64,000 nucleotides of DNA from contig JACGWO010000001.1 in the NCBI GenBank assembly GCA_034509735.1, positions 33,545,966 through 33,609,965 of the forward strand, read 5' to 3'. Below the pieces are notes generated by a model. That model did not search any database and was not told the origin of the DNA. It saw only the letters and a list, made by a program, of their open reading frames with translations. Numbering within the stretch: the first letter of the stretch is position 1; every line of letters starts with the position of its first letter. The stretch is from Sesamum alatum. Lineage: Eukaryota > Streptophyta > Magnoliopsida > Lamiales > Pedaliaceae. Shown one piece after another: positions 11,673-22,490 of this stretch. The position numbers were made by a program, and so were the translations under genes.

Positions 11673-11855
11673 ATGTTTACTTCTCTCATGTAAATATTGA
11701 GTATTAATTTCATAGTAACCATATATAATACCAAAATTCTTATAATATTGACTCAGAATTTTGACTAAATTTAACATATAAATTTGTGATGGTAGAGTCA
11801 AAATTACCTTAGTTTAGTGCTTATATATAAAAGCAAATTAGAGCCCCCCTTAAAA
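11673..11855 (+). repeat. Left arm of a long inverted repeat bracketing the MADS pseudogene
   Basis: This stretch matches the reverse complement of about 14995-15173, with blocks such as GTTTACTTCTCTCAT, GACTAAATTTAACATAT and GCAAATTAGAGCCCCCCTT. Identity is clear but broken by small indels. The arm begins at the CACTA terminus, so the CACTA element may have cut its outer end. Confidence 0.72.
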
Positions 11856-13377
11856 AAAATATCCAATGAATTGATCGATATGCTTAAAAGATAGCTAACT
11901 CACAAATAGAGCAAAGAGATATTGTATAAAACAAATAATCGATTTGAATGATCAAAAGAAAAAAAAAATATTAGGATGAATCATCCACAAAAAATCGACT
12001 TGAATTTTTCAACAAGTAATTTCGCCTATTCAAAAAGAATATATTTCTTTCCTTATCCGAATGTTCATAGAACATGATTAAGATGAAGCATCCACAAATG
12101 TTCGAGTAGTCATTGAAAAATTGTTCGCTTCGAGTAGCAATGACGTAGTTATACCTTCAAATTACATGGAAAGTTAATTTGGTTTTAAAAAGTTAAATGG
12201 TTTTCTTTTTCAAAGTATTTAGAAGATCACAACAATTTATGATATTCGCTTTTGCTATTAATTTATTTTGTATAATTTGATTCTACAATAAAGTGATTTT
12301 GTCTATCTAATACTAAGTTGCCGCTTCTTTTCAATTATATAAATACGGAGCAATATGTTTTTTTAGTTCTATAAGATTAGATCATTACTTTTTTTGGTAC
12401 CACAATTTAGGTAGGTGACGATTTCAGTCCCATAAAATACGAATTCAAGTATTTTTGGTCCCAAAAAGCCATGTGCTTTGCACATTTCTGATAATACCTA
12501 TTAACTTGGGACTAAAAATATCTAAAATCGTGGGGCTAAAAATACCTAAAATCGTATTTTATGGGACTAAAAACATATAAAATCATGGCCACCTTGGTTA
12601 TCATGGGACTAAAAATACCTAAAATCGTATTTTATTGGACTAAGATCGCCAACTGTCTAAGTTGTGGTACCAAAGGATAATGACTTAATCTTAGGGACTA
12701 AAAAGACATTTAGCCCATAAATACGTGGTCGTTGTAACTTACCAGTCAAGCCACGTAACAATTCCATCTTTTCTTTTAGTCTTCTCTCCTTATGGTTAGC
12801 TAATGAATTCTTTTTATTTATTATAAGCTCGAATATCTTGAATTAGAATAACACGAAGAAGATGAAAGGTTAGTCTAACACTAATGTTTCCAAATTCAAA
12901 ATGCTTTGAAAGTATATAATTATCATGTAGAATAAAATGGGTTTTTTTGTTTTTTTGTTTGTTTTTGGTTTTTCCCCTAATTGTGATTCTTTTGGTTTAT
13001 GTTTTTCTCTTTCTCCCTTTGATTTTGTGGATTCTTTTAAGACAAGTAATGAAACTTTTCATAGTTAAAACATATGAATTTTTTGTTGTAATTTTACACA
13101 AAAACATACTAAAAGAAGAGTAATCTGAAACTTTATATTATTCAATATAAGAAAATAAATAAAAGAACAAAATTTAACTTATATGCTTATGGTCACAACT
13201 TAAGAAGCAACATCATTATTAGAACGCGATGATGTTCCACCAGGTAGCATTTGGATGCCTCCATCCCCCACTCCACTAGCATAATTAGTGGCATCACCAG
13301 GTAATTTCTCCACTAGTAGAATGAGCGACATCACCAACATTTGGCGATACCTCGAACCTCAGTAATATCTCATTCTT
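11856..13377. other. AT-rich non-coding stretch with one MITE
   Basis: Apart from the inverted-repeat element at 12358-12704, no gene is supported. Just downstream of the MADS pseudogene stop, minus-strand frame 13330-13200 reads a Ser/Gly-rich segment ending GGTSSRSNNDVAS before a stop. It could be the original C-terminus reached through a frameshift. Confidence 0.5.
12358..12704. mobile_element. MITE-like inverted-repeat element
   Basis: The ends are imperfect inverted repeats of about 80 bp. The left arm has AAGATTAGATCATTAC, GGTACCACAA and CCATAAAATACGA; the right arm has their complements (TCGTATTTTATTGG, TTGTGGTACC, GACTTAATCTTA). The interior repeats GGGACTAAAAATACCTAAAATCG. No coding capacity. 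No target duplication could be fixed, so the superfamily is open. Confidence 0.7.
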
Positions 13378-13974
13378 CTAGCATGTTTCCGATGAACTGG
13401 TCATCACCACCAATTTGTTGTTACATGACCGTTGCCAATCAGGAGAAGGAACCAATAGTGGTGGAGGAGGAAGAGGCAACAATTGAGCTTGTTGTTTGTC
13501 ATTATTAAACTTATTATCCCTCATTTGAAGGTTTTTGAGCATTTCAACTGTAGTTGAGTGTAAGCGATTCAACTGATACAAATCAAGTTGATTGAGATTC
13601 TTACCTTGTTGGAGCTCACTCAGTAGTTGTTGGGACTTTTTCACTTCAGTTCTCTTCGTGGATTTCAAGAAATAATTTGTGTCCTTACTTATCATTGGCT
13701 CAGGATATTTCTCATGTAAAACCATCTTTTTGGCTTTTTCCAAATAAGAAAAGTCCAAAAATTTATGTAGTCTTTACCCAAAGATTTCAGGGGATGGCCA
13801 CAAGATCGCATTGTTTTCTCATCTTTGTTTGTGGATGACTATGCCAATGTCGACTCCACAAAAGATCGAGAGCTCATTTGCTTTCTTGAGCAAGCCGTTC
13901 GCCCTTCTCCCAAATATGACGTTTCTCCTATTCATGTTCGGTATTTGTTCGTGTTTGATTCTATTTTTTGTCAT
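13378..13974 (-). pseudogene. Type I MADS-box gene, M-gamma (AGL80-like), two premature stops
   Basis: One minus-strand frame runs from ATG at 13974 to TAG at 13378. It opens with a MADS domain (RRNVIFGRRANGLLKKANEL, then SIFCGVDIGIVI), followed by WPSP and a KAKKMVLHEKYPEP segment that resemble the MADS-WPSP-KKMV pattern of M-gamma proteins. Next comes a Gln/Leu-rich helical region (SQQLLSELQQGKNLNQLDLY) and a Pro/Leu-rich tail. Codon 52 is TGA (13821-13819) and codon 67 is TAA (13776-13774), both in frame. Family members are single-exon DNA-binding regulators of female gametophyte and endosperm. The frame is otherwise open for 199 codons, so inactivation looks recent or the locus is a silent copy. 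A long inverted repeat flanks it. Subclass assignment is less certain than the MADS call. Confidence 0.75.
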
Positions 13975-15635
13975 ATTGCTTGATGATTATTTTGAACTTT
14001 TTACTTGTAACTTTTCACTCGATTGGGTGTATTTATACAAGAGAAAGACTACTGACTTTTGGTAAGAGGTTTCTTATTATTTACAGTGGTCAAAAATTGA
14101 CTATTAAATTTTCAACAATTTTAAGGGGATTGAAATCTTGCATAATTCTCTTTATGCTTTTAACATGTGATTTTTAAATAATACACTATTTCTTTATGTG
14201 AAAATGGTAAGATACATTCGCATACAAAAAAATAAAAAAATAAAAAAATAAATCAACCAACGATGAAAATTAACAATTTATTTATGGTTTTAATCTTTGT
14301 TGTATGGAGTTCATAGGAGGATTTTTTGTAATTAATGATGAAAAAGAGAAAAATCTAATGTCTAATTCATTCACCAATTTCTTAGTATTTAATACAACTG
14401 CTGGTTTATAAGTGAGAAACTTGTAAGCTTATACAAATGTTGTATATATTAATGATGCATGATTAACAAAAAAAAAATGCAGTACAACACTAACATCGGA
14501 AGCTGTATTGTTGTCAACATGGTAGTTTGCCGGTATTATGTTAGATTTAAATCCAATCAATTGATTAAGTAGAGATTCAAGGCTTACCACTTGTACTTAA
14601 AGCCATATTCATTTACATAAACTTGAATAAATAAGAAGCGAAAACATTTTTTGTTAATAATTTTCTTAATAGATATCCAATTTATGAAAATTAACAACAA
14701 ACATATTATTGCAATATATATTATTGAGAAAAAATATTGTTGCAATATGTTTTTCAACTTCTTACATTTAATTTTGAAAATAGTTTGAAATTTATCGAAT
14801 AGGTCACATCAATTTGAATTAGTGGAGCATTTAACATAGTTGCAATATGATTTTCAGTTTTTTATATGTATTTTTAAAATTTTTAGAAGTTCACCAATTC
14901 CAATATACTTTATGGTAACGACAATTAATTGATATCAAATACATGTAATCAAGACTATACTTTTCATTAAAATGATTTCAAAATACCATTGTACATATAC
15001 TTTTCATTAAGGGGGCTCGAATTTGCTTTTATGTATTATCACTGCACTAAGGTTAATTTTACAGTCACAAAATTTATATGTTAAATTTAGTCAATTTTGA
15101 ATCAATATATTACATGAAAGTTGATGTTTGGTTAGTATGAAAATTTTCAATAAATATGAGTGAAGTAAACTTATTAGTGCCTAATACTTGAAATCGATAA
15201 CCAAAATTCTTCTTGTAAAATTTAAATGATCTTCTTGACATTTCGGTATTTTGACCAACATTTTGGCATTTTGATCTTCTAAACTAAAACGTTATATAAT
15301 ATTACATGCTCAAAAACAGTTGATTTGACTATTCCAAAAGTAATACAAACTTTTTAAAAATTATGAATTTAATTATCAACACATATGGTGTCTAAGTACA
15401 TGGTTTATAGATGAATCATGTTTAGTGTCGCTCTAAATACATCGATCACGTTGGTGTATAACAAGTATTGGTCATTAATCCAAAAATTGGTCATAATGCT
15501 CAAGCCCCAGAACTCTCTATAGAGCTTGGATAATTTTCCCCTTCAAAAAAACAGCTTGGATAATTTTCTATATATTTACTTTCCCAATTTGCTTCCATCT
15601 TTCATTCAAGCTTAATCCAAGATGTCTACTATATA
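13975..15635. other. AT-rich intergenic DNA
   Basis: No gene is supported. It contains the right arm of the long inverted repeat (14995-15173) and an A-rich microsatellite-like run near 14226-14250. It ends at the start of an LTR. Confidence 0.5.
14995..15173 (-). repeat. Right arm of the long inverted repeat
   Basis: Reverse complement of 11673-11855 with small indels. The inner boundary is the AAGGGGGCTCGAATTTGC segment and the outer boundary is near GAAGTAAAC at 15163-15172. The arms lie about 3.1 kb apart and enclose the MITE and the MADS pseudogene. Confidence 0.72.
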
Positions 15636-17295
15636 TGTTAGAATAGGTGACCATGTAGCCAATATTGGTAGGCGAATTGTAACCTATGTCTGCACAATTT
15701 CGAGGTTTTAATAAATTGTTAATGAATAAAAAGTGATATTCATATGGCATTTACTTTGTTTGTGTTCACTTTATCTGCTTTATAACTGTTCACTACGCAA
15801 ACAAAGCCCACAGACTGAAAACGCATTTCGGGGACTGGGACTACGCTTGGAGGTAGGTCCATGAAATCAGTTCTGCCGAATCAGTCTGGAAATCTCTAAG
15901 TCAAGGAATCTCAAAAGTGGGTACCGAGATTCCCTTTGAGACTTACACTAAGCATCTGATGTTGTATTTCATCGACAGGTGACAAGGGTCGTCTAAGCAG
16001 TGTTAGTGGGTTGGCCTGCTAGGGAGCAGCTGACTGAGGTGACTCGCAGGAACCGTCTTACGGAGGACCTTGAGTAGGGTCGGCTAGGTATGACGCGTGT
16101 TCCCCGTTCCAATGGTACAGGTCAAGTCCTTTGACTTGAGGAATTGCTGAGTTTACCTGTATATCGGGACTGTATCTTAGGTATGGTGAGAGATTGCCAA
16201 GATGCACTTGAGTAGTCATAAGCCATATCTAGTGCAATTCCGGTGTACAAAGTGACAGTAGTTTCCAAGAAAGGATTTGTCTCCTGTCAAATGGTATTGA
16301 CAGTTGTGTCTCACAAATACTCTGTGTCGTGTCCCTAAAATCATTGGCCACAGTGACTGAACAGTGGGGAAGGATTCCCCTGCGGCATTTGGTAAAGGAC
16401 AGACCGACACTTAGGTCCAAAACGGGTACCTGCATTTTCCGTGCCCTAAACCTTAAGTGGTGAGACTGTAGACGGAAGGATAGATGTACTGTAGAGCCTA
16501 AATGTTCATCCCCGTATATTCACCTAGTCTCTAGTGCCCATGGACCGTTGCTAGACGGTCACCCATGGTAACGGGCGGATTCTAGGAATCCAACCAAGTC
16601 TAGCTGAAGGTGAACCTAAAGAGTCACACACAATCCGCACACATAAATGTATTTAATTTAGAACTAAATATTTGGAGAAGTGGAGCGATTAAATTGGATT
16701 TAATCGGGTCCTTATTTTATTGGGAAGAATTAATTCCTTTTATTAGATAAAAGGGATTTATCTAATAAATTAGATTTATTAGAAATTAATTTAATGGGCC
16801 TGCAATAAATATTTATATTTATTGCCCTTGGAATATTTAAATAGGATTTAATATTCCATTAAATTAAATCAATGGTTGAGATTAAAGGGAGGATTCTATG
16901 GCTAAGATTGGTTTGACCAAGAAGCAAGAATTTGACTAAGATTTGACTAGGTCAAATCCTAGTTATGGAGGAGTCTTCAAAGTGTAGGAAATTTGAAGAG
17001 GAATAGGATTCCTCTTCTATAAATACTCTGTAGCACACACTTTGAAGAAGATGATGATTCTTGAAACACACACACACACACACACACACTTGTCCCTCTC
17101 CCTCTCCCTCTCGGCCGTGCCTCTCTCCTCCTTCCAAGAAAGTATTTCTTGTTCTTTTGTTTTAACAATTGAACATTAAAGGAGGATCGATCTCATTAAG
17201 TCAATAACGTTTGATCGATCCATCCTCTCCAAAATATACTTTCTCTTTCGCTAGCACGAAGATCAAGATACGTGAACGGATTGCGTGTTTTACTT
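15636..17295 (+). mobile_element. LTR family A, 5' part of a chimeric LTR
   Basis: Begins TGTTAGAATAGGTGACC and follows the solo LTR at 6662-8636 closely, including the conserved core (16500-16640), TATA-like CTATAAATAC (17017) and CA/CT tract (17068-17135). Near 17295, right after GGATTGCGTGT, it switches to family B sequence (ACTTATATCGCAACAAAGCC) and never returns. Confidence 0.85.
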
Positions 17296-19315
17296 ATATC
17301 GCAACAAAGCCCACAGACCACGGTTAACAACTCATGCAGTTGGGCCACGCATTGGATAGTGGTCATGAAACCAACCGATTAAGAGTTGGGTCTGAAACGT
17401 TCCAAGTCGAGGACCTCGAGAAAGGGCATTGAGAGTCCTATTGGGAATTGTATCAAGAGTCGTGTTCATTGGATGAGTGACGTGTTTCATCGGCGACTGG
17501 CGTGGGACGCCTACACGATCTTGATGGGTTGGTCGACTGGGGTCGAGCCGACTGGACTGACTCGCACGGATCATCATATGGAAAGCATTGGAGGATTGGT
17601 TGGTATGATTGGATTTCCTCGGTTATGAGAGTACGGGACTAGTCCTCAGACTTGAGAAACCATGGCAGTCACGTGCACAGGACGGTTGTATCTTGGATCT
17701 GGTGAGAGGTGATCATTTTGTAAGATGATCATTATAAGCCTTGTCCAGTGCAGTCGGAATGTGTAGCGAGGACGGTGCATTCCAAGAAGAGAATCTGTCC
17801 CCTGTCAGTATCTGCACTCGAAGACACGTTCATGCTGTTTAAAGTTGTGGCCACAGTGGTTGGTCGAACAGGGAATGGTTTCCTGTGTCGACGCAATGAG
17901 GCATGCGTGGTCTCGAGTATTAAGCATAGATGCCAAGTCAAGGATGGGAACCGACGCCCAATTCCATACCCTAGACTAAGACCAAGAGACGGGAGACGGA
18001 AGGAACATACCCGTACGGAATCGATGCCTAAATGTTCACGCCAACATTCACCTAGTCTCTAGTGCCATGGACCGTTGCTAGACGACCACCCATGGTAACT
18101 GGCCCTTGTGGGACACGGGCCCAAATCTAGCTGAGGGTGAACCTAAAGGGTCACACACAAATCACCGAGAAGGTTGAGAGATCGACTTGGAGTCAATCTC
18201 AAAGGATAAATAAGTAATTGGATTACTTGAGGGATAGTCCAATGGATGAATATCGGGCCCTCATTTAACCGGTAAATTGAATTTATAGATTAAATATGGA
18301 AAGCCGAGATGTAGAATCTTTTGATTGGATTGAAAGATCAATGGGAATTATTTAAGTGGACATTAAATTGGATTTAATTTTGGGTTCGTCGTAATTGGAT
18401 TACGATAAAATCCAGTCCGTTAAATTTTGACCCGAGAGGAGAATTAATTCCTATTATGGAATAGGAAGAAGTTGGACTTCTTCCCATATTGAGCATGGCC
18501 GAAAATGCTCCCTTGGAGGAAGCAAAATTCAGTCATGATGCATGCTAGGTGGTGGTTGACTTGTCTCTTTTGGTAAGAGACAAATCAACTCCAATCAAGC
18601 CCTTCCCTTTTGGTATGATTTGATCATACTTTAAAAGTTGGTACGTTTGATTGAAGAATTAATGGTGATTGATTGGGATGTATCTAGACATCCTTGGATG
18701 TGCCTAGACACATTCCAATAATCACATTAATTATGTATATATATGAGTATATACTAACACCTTGTGCAAGAGAATCATTATTCATCTTTTCAAGGAAACG
18801 AAGAAGCAAAAATCGGCCTCTCTCCTCTCTCTCATTCTCAGCCCTCTCTCCCTCTCCCACTTGTGTTTTTCATTTGATCTTGGATCAAAAAGGAAGAACA
18901 AAGTAGGTTTAAGAGAACACTAGTTCATAGTGTTTATTCTCTTAAACCGATTCCTTCATAAACCCATTTTCTTCTAGCAAGGAGAACGTGAGTTTTTTCT
19001 GGTGTGGTGTGGATCTCCTTTGGAGAGTCCATACGTTTGGACTTTGTGAACATTCTGGAGAAGGAACCACGCAAGTAGCCACGCACACGTGAAGTCTACA
19101 AAGGTAACGGTTAATTACGCCTTTGTAGATTTACATTTCATCTATGCCCTATGTATAATATATGTTTAAATATTAATACATCCTACATCGAATGCCTGGT
19201 TGAGCACCCAAGGGTACACCTCTTGGGATTACGTTTATTTATTTCATTTAAATTTACGTATTTTCCATGCTTCTCGCTTTCGCTCGCGCTCCCGGGCGGA
19301 TCCGCTTGTCCTTCA
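17296..19315 (+). mobile_element. LTR family B, 3' part of the chimeric LTR
   Basis: Matches the copia LTR at 36999-39222 from about its base 160 to its end (GGATCCGCTTGTCCTTCA). It carries the conserved core (18030-18170) and the CT-rich leader (18820-18870). The flank after 19315 is TTCTC and the flank before 15636 is ATATA, so the compound LTR has no target duplication. Confidence 0.85.
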
Positions 19316-20470
19316 TTCTCAACTCCATAAATCCAATTTATAAGTCAAGTATATTTAATCTAATTAAAGACTTGATACTCCAAGAAGAGAACCAATTTAA
19401 TCCTATTAAATTGTTCGATCTCCCAAAATTAATTCCTCCGTTATCAGTTAATTGTGTGTGACTCTTTAGGTTCACCCTCAGCTAGACTTGGCAGAATTCC
19501 CACTCATCATATGATGGGAACTCATCCGTTACTATGGCTGGTCGTCTAGCAACGATCCATGGCACTAGAGACTAGGTGAATATCATGGTGTGAATATTTT
19601 GGTTCTCGAGTACGTATGTCCTTCCGTCTACTACCTCACGCCTTAGTCTAGGGTATGGACTTTGGGTATCGGTACCCATTCTTGACTTAGACCTAGGCTC
19701 GTCCATACTACACGTCACTGGGATCCCATCCTACTGTTCAGTTACTGTAGCCATAGATTTATAGAGGACAAGTCTCAAAGTATATGTGAGATACTACCGT
19801 TAATCGTTTGACTGGAGACAGATTCTATATTGGGACCTACTATCCACACTACACATATTAGTTGTACTAGATAGGGCTTATAGCAACCACATCTCTCGAC
19901 TTGGTAGCCTCTTGCCAAAGCTAAGATACAGGCATGGTGTGTATGTGACCATAGTACTCCCTCAAGTCCGAGAACCAATCTCCTACTGTCGGAATCGGGA
20001 ATTCAAGTCATACCGATCAACCCTACTCAAGGTTTCCCATATGACGATTCCTGCGAGTCACCTTAGTCAACCAGCACCAAGCTGGCCAACCCACTAATAT
20101 TGCATGGACGGCCCTCGTCACTTGTCGATGAAACGCGACTGTAATCATTTAGTGCAAGTCTCGAATGGACCTTCGATACCCAATCTCGAGGTCCTTCGAC
20201 TTGGAGTATTTCAGACCGATCCACAGAAACTGATTTCATGACTTGCCAACCAATGCGCAGTCCAGTTTCTTGGATTAACCTTTTGGTCTGTGGCCTTTGG
20301 TTATGCATTGAACAGTCACATAAATTAAAGCAATACGTGAACCCAATCAAAGTATTAATGTTGTAACTGAATATCACTTTTATTCAAAATGAACTTTATT
20401 TAAACACCCATTGTCAGAAATAGGTTTCATAAGCCCAACAAGATTGGTTGCACGGTCACCTATTCTAACA
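19316..20470 (-). mobile_element. Truncated LTR (5' part) on the minus strand
   Basis: Read on the minus strand it starts TGTTAGAATAGGTGACC at 20470 and runs through the conserved core (about 19590-19450), then stops at 19316 where the plus-strand chimeric LTR ends. The missing part is the LTR's 3' third. It is the same family as 20501-22490 but visibly diverged. By position it would be the 3' LTR of that element. Confidence 0.8.
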
Positions 20471-20500
20471 GCTATACATAAAACCGGGCTCTAATACCAC
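20471..20500 (-). other. Primer binding site and remnant leader, only about 30 bp
   Basis: Minus strand reads TGGTATTAGAGC (20499-20488), one base off the initiator-Met tRNA primer site TGGTATCAGAGC, followed by CCGGTTTTATGTATAGC. This is all that lies between the two LTRs. Confidence 0.75.
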
Positions 20501-20966
20501 TGTAAGCGAGGGGATTGGCCTGGGAGTGGCGAGGTGGAAGCGCAGTTGAACAATAAAGCATGCATAAACGGAATTTAAAGCAAAATTTAAAATTGGATCA
20601 AGGGGTGTTCCTTTATTCTCCTAGGCGTTCGGTGTATTTCATGAATAAAAGAAACATAAACAAGATTAATGGAAACCCTACGGTAGAAGATAAGGACAAA
20701 AAATGTAACAAGGATACTTACCCTTGTAGCTTTCTTCATTCGGATACATGCGTTGTTCCCGGATTTGCCGCCTAGATCCCAACATAGATATGGTCTAAAA
20801 CGTCCATGCAACTCATCGGAATTCTTGATACTTTCATGCTAGCAAGATATGAAAAGGGAGAGAACAATTGACCAAACCCTATTTATTAACGTGATCAATT
20901 TTTCATAGATCCCCTTGTATTAGACAAGAAGACCAAGAAAACACTTTTGAATTGGGCAGAGGATGG

Positions 20967-21009
<43 letters not shown>

Positions 21010-22490
21010 AGGAGAGTATGAGAGTTATGTGTGATTATGTGTGTTATTAGTGTTTATGTGATTAGTGCTCCTAATTCTTCTCAACCTCTTCCAAAGAGAC
21101 AACCCTAATCAACTTAGAACTTTGACCTAGTCAATCCTACTCAACTTAGGACTTGACCTTGTCAAACTTCATCCTAGCCATCCATCTCAAAATACCTTAG
21201 ATCAAATCTCGTCCATCCATTTTTTATGGGTTTTATGGAATGGACCTATTGAATTTAATTTAAATGGCCCAAAGTCCAATGGGCTTCATGTATTAAATCT
21301 AATTAATACTTAATCCCAAATAATAATTTTCACCTTTTAATCTAGTTAAAAAGGGAAAGCCCAACCTCTAATTTCATAAATCTAATTTATAAAACAAGCT
21401 CGATTAATCCAATTAATCCATAATAGCTCGTCACTCCAAAGGGGATCCATATGATCCAATTAAATTATTTCTTCTCCTAGATTAATTCCAAATTAATATT
21501 GTTACTTCCAATGAGTTGTGTGTGACTCTTTAGGCTCAGCTTCAGCTAGACTTGGGACAATCCCCAATTATACCATAATCGAAATTCGTCCATCACCATG
21601 GGTGGTCGTCTAGCAATGATCTATGACATTAGAGACTAAGTGAAATCATGGCGTGAACATTTAGGCTCACGAATGCATACGAGTACAGTCCATCCATCTA
21701 CTATCTCATAGCTATAGTCAAGGGTATGGAATTTGGACGTCGGCCCACATCCTTGACTTAAGCAACTACTCGTTTACCCACTGTTCAGTCACTGTGGCCA
21801 ATGATTTTATAGGAAATGAGCCTTAGAGTGTACATGAGACACTATCGTCAAACATTGAAAGGAGGCAGATTTTATCTTAGACGTCAATGCACTTTCTGAC
21901 TACACTAGATGGCGCTTATAGCAACCAAGTCTTTTGATATGGTAGCCTTTCGCGCAAACCTAAGATACAGTCATAGTGTGCATGTGACTTTTGTGGTTTC
22001 TCAAGTCTAAGGATTAATCTCGTACTATCGAAGCTGGGAATGCCAGTCATACTAATCAAACCACTTAAGAATTTCATATGACGATTCCCGCGAGTCACCT
22101 CAGTCATTAGACCCTAAGCCGACTAACCTACTAATACTGCATGGACGACCCTTGTCTCATTTCGATGAAACACAACTGCAATTCTTAGTGTATGTCTTAC
22201 TCGGACTCTCGATACCCAATATCAAGGTCATTGACTTGGAGGGTTTCAGACTAATCCACAGAGGCTGGCTTCATTATTGCCAACCTATGCACAGTCCAAC
22301 CTCCTGGATTTACATACTCGGCCTGTGGGCTTTATTTGTGTAATGAACAGTAATATAAGTGAACACAACAAACTATAACATGCCAAGAACTAAATATCAC
22401 TTTTATTCAAAGTATCATATTACACCATTATTGTCAGAAACTGGTTACATAAGCCCAATCAGATTGGCTTCACGGTCACCTATTCTAACA
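20501..22490 (-). mobile_element. Full LTR of the same family, minus strand
   Basis: Minus strand starts TGTTAGAATAGGTGACCG at 22490 and ends with CGCTTACA at 20501, directly before the primer site. The conserved core is at about 21645-21510 and the GA/CT tract at 20969-21007. It abuts gypsy RT/RNase H sequence at 22491, so it probably inserted into that element. Confidence 0.85.

Noticed and set aside
17332..18062. Several open frames of 60-104 codons on both strands
   Set aside because: They lie in LTR sequence and recur with the same shadow frames in the other family B LTRs (29857, 32234, 37132, 37617).
15636..19315. A single intact solo LTR
   Set aside because: Flanks do not match (ATATA, TTCTC) and the two halves follow different LTR families.
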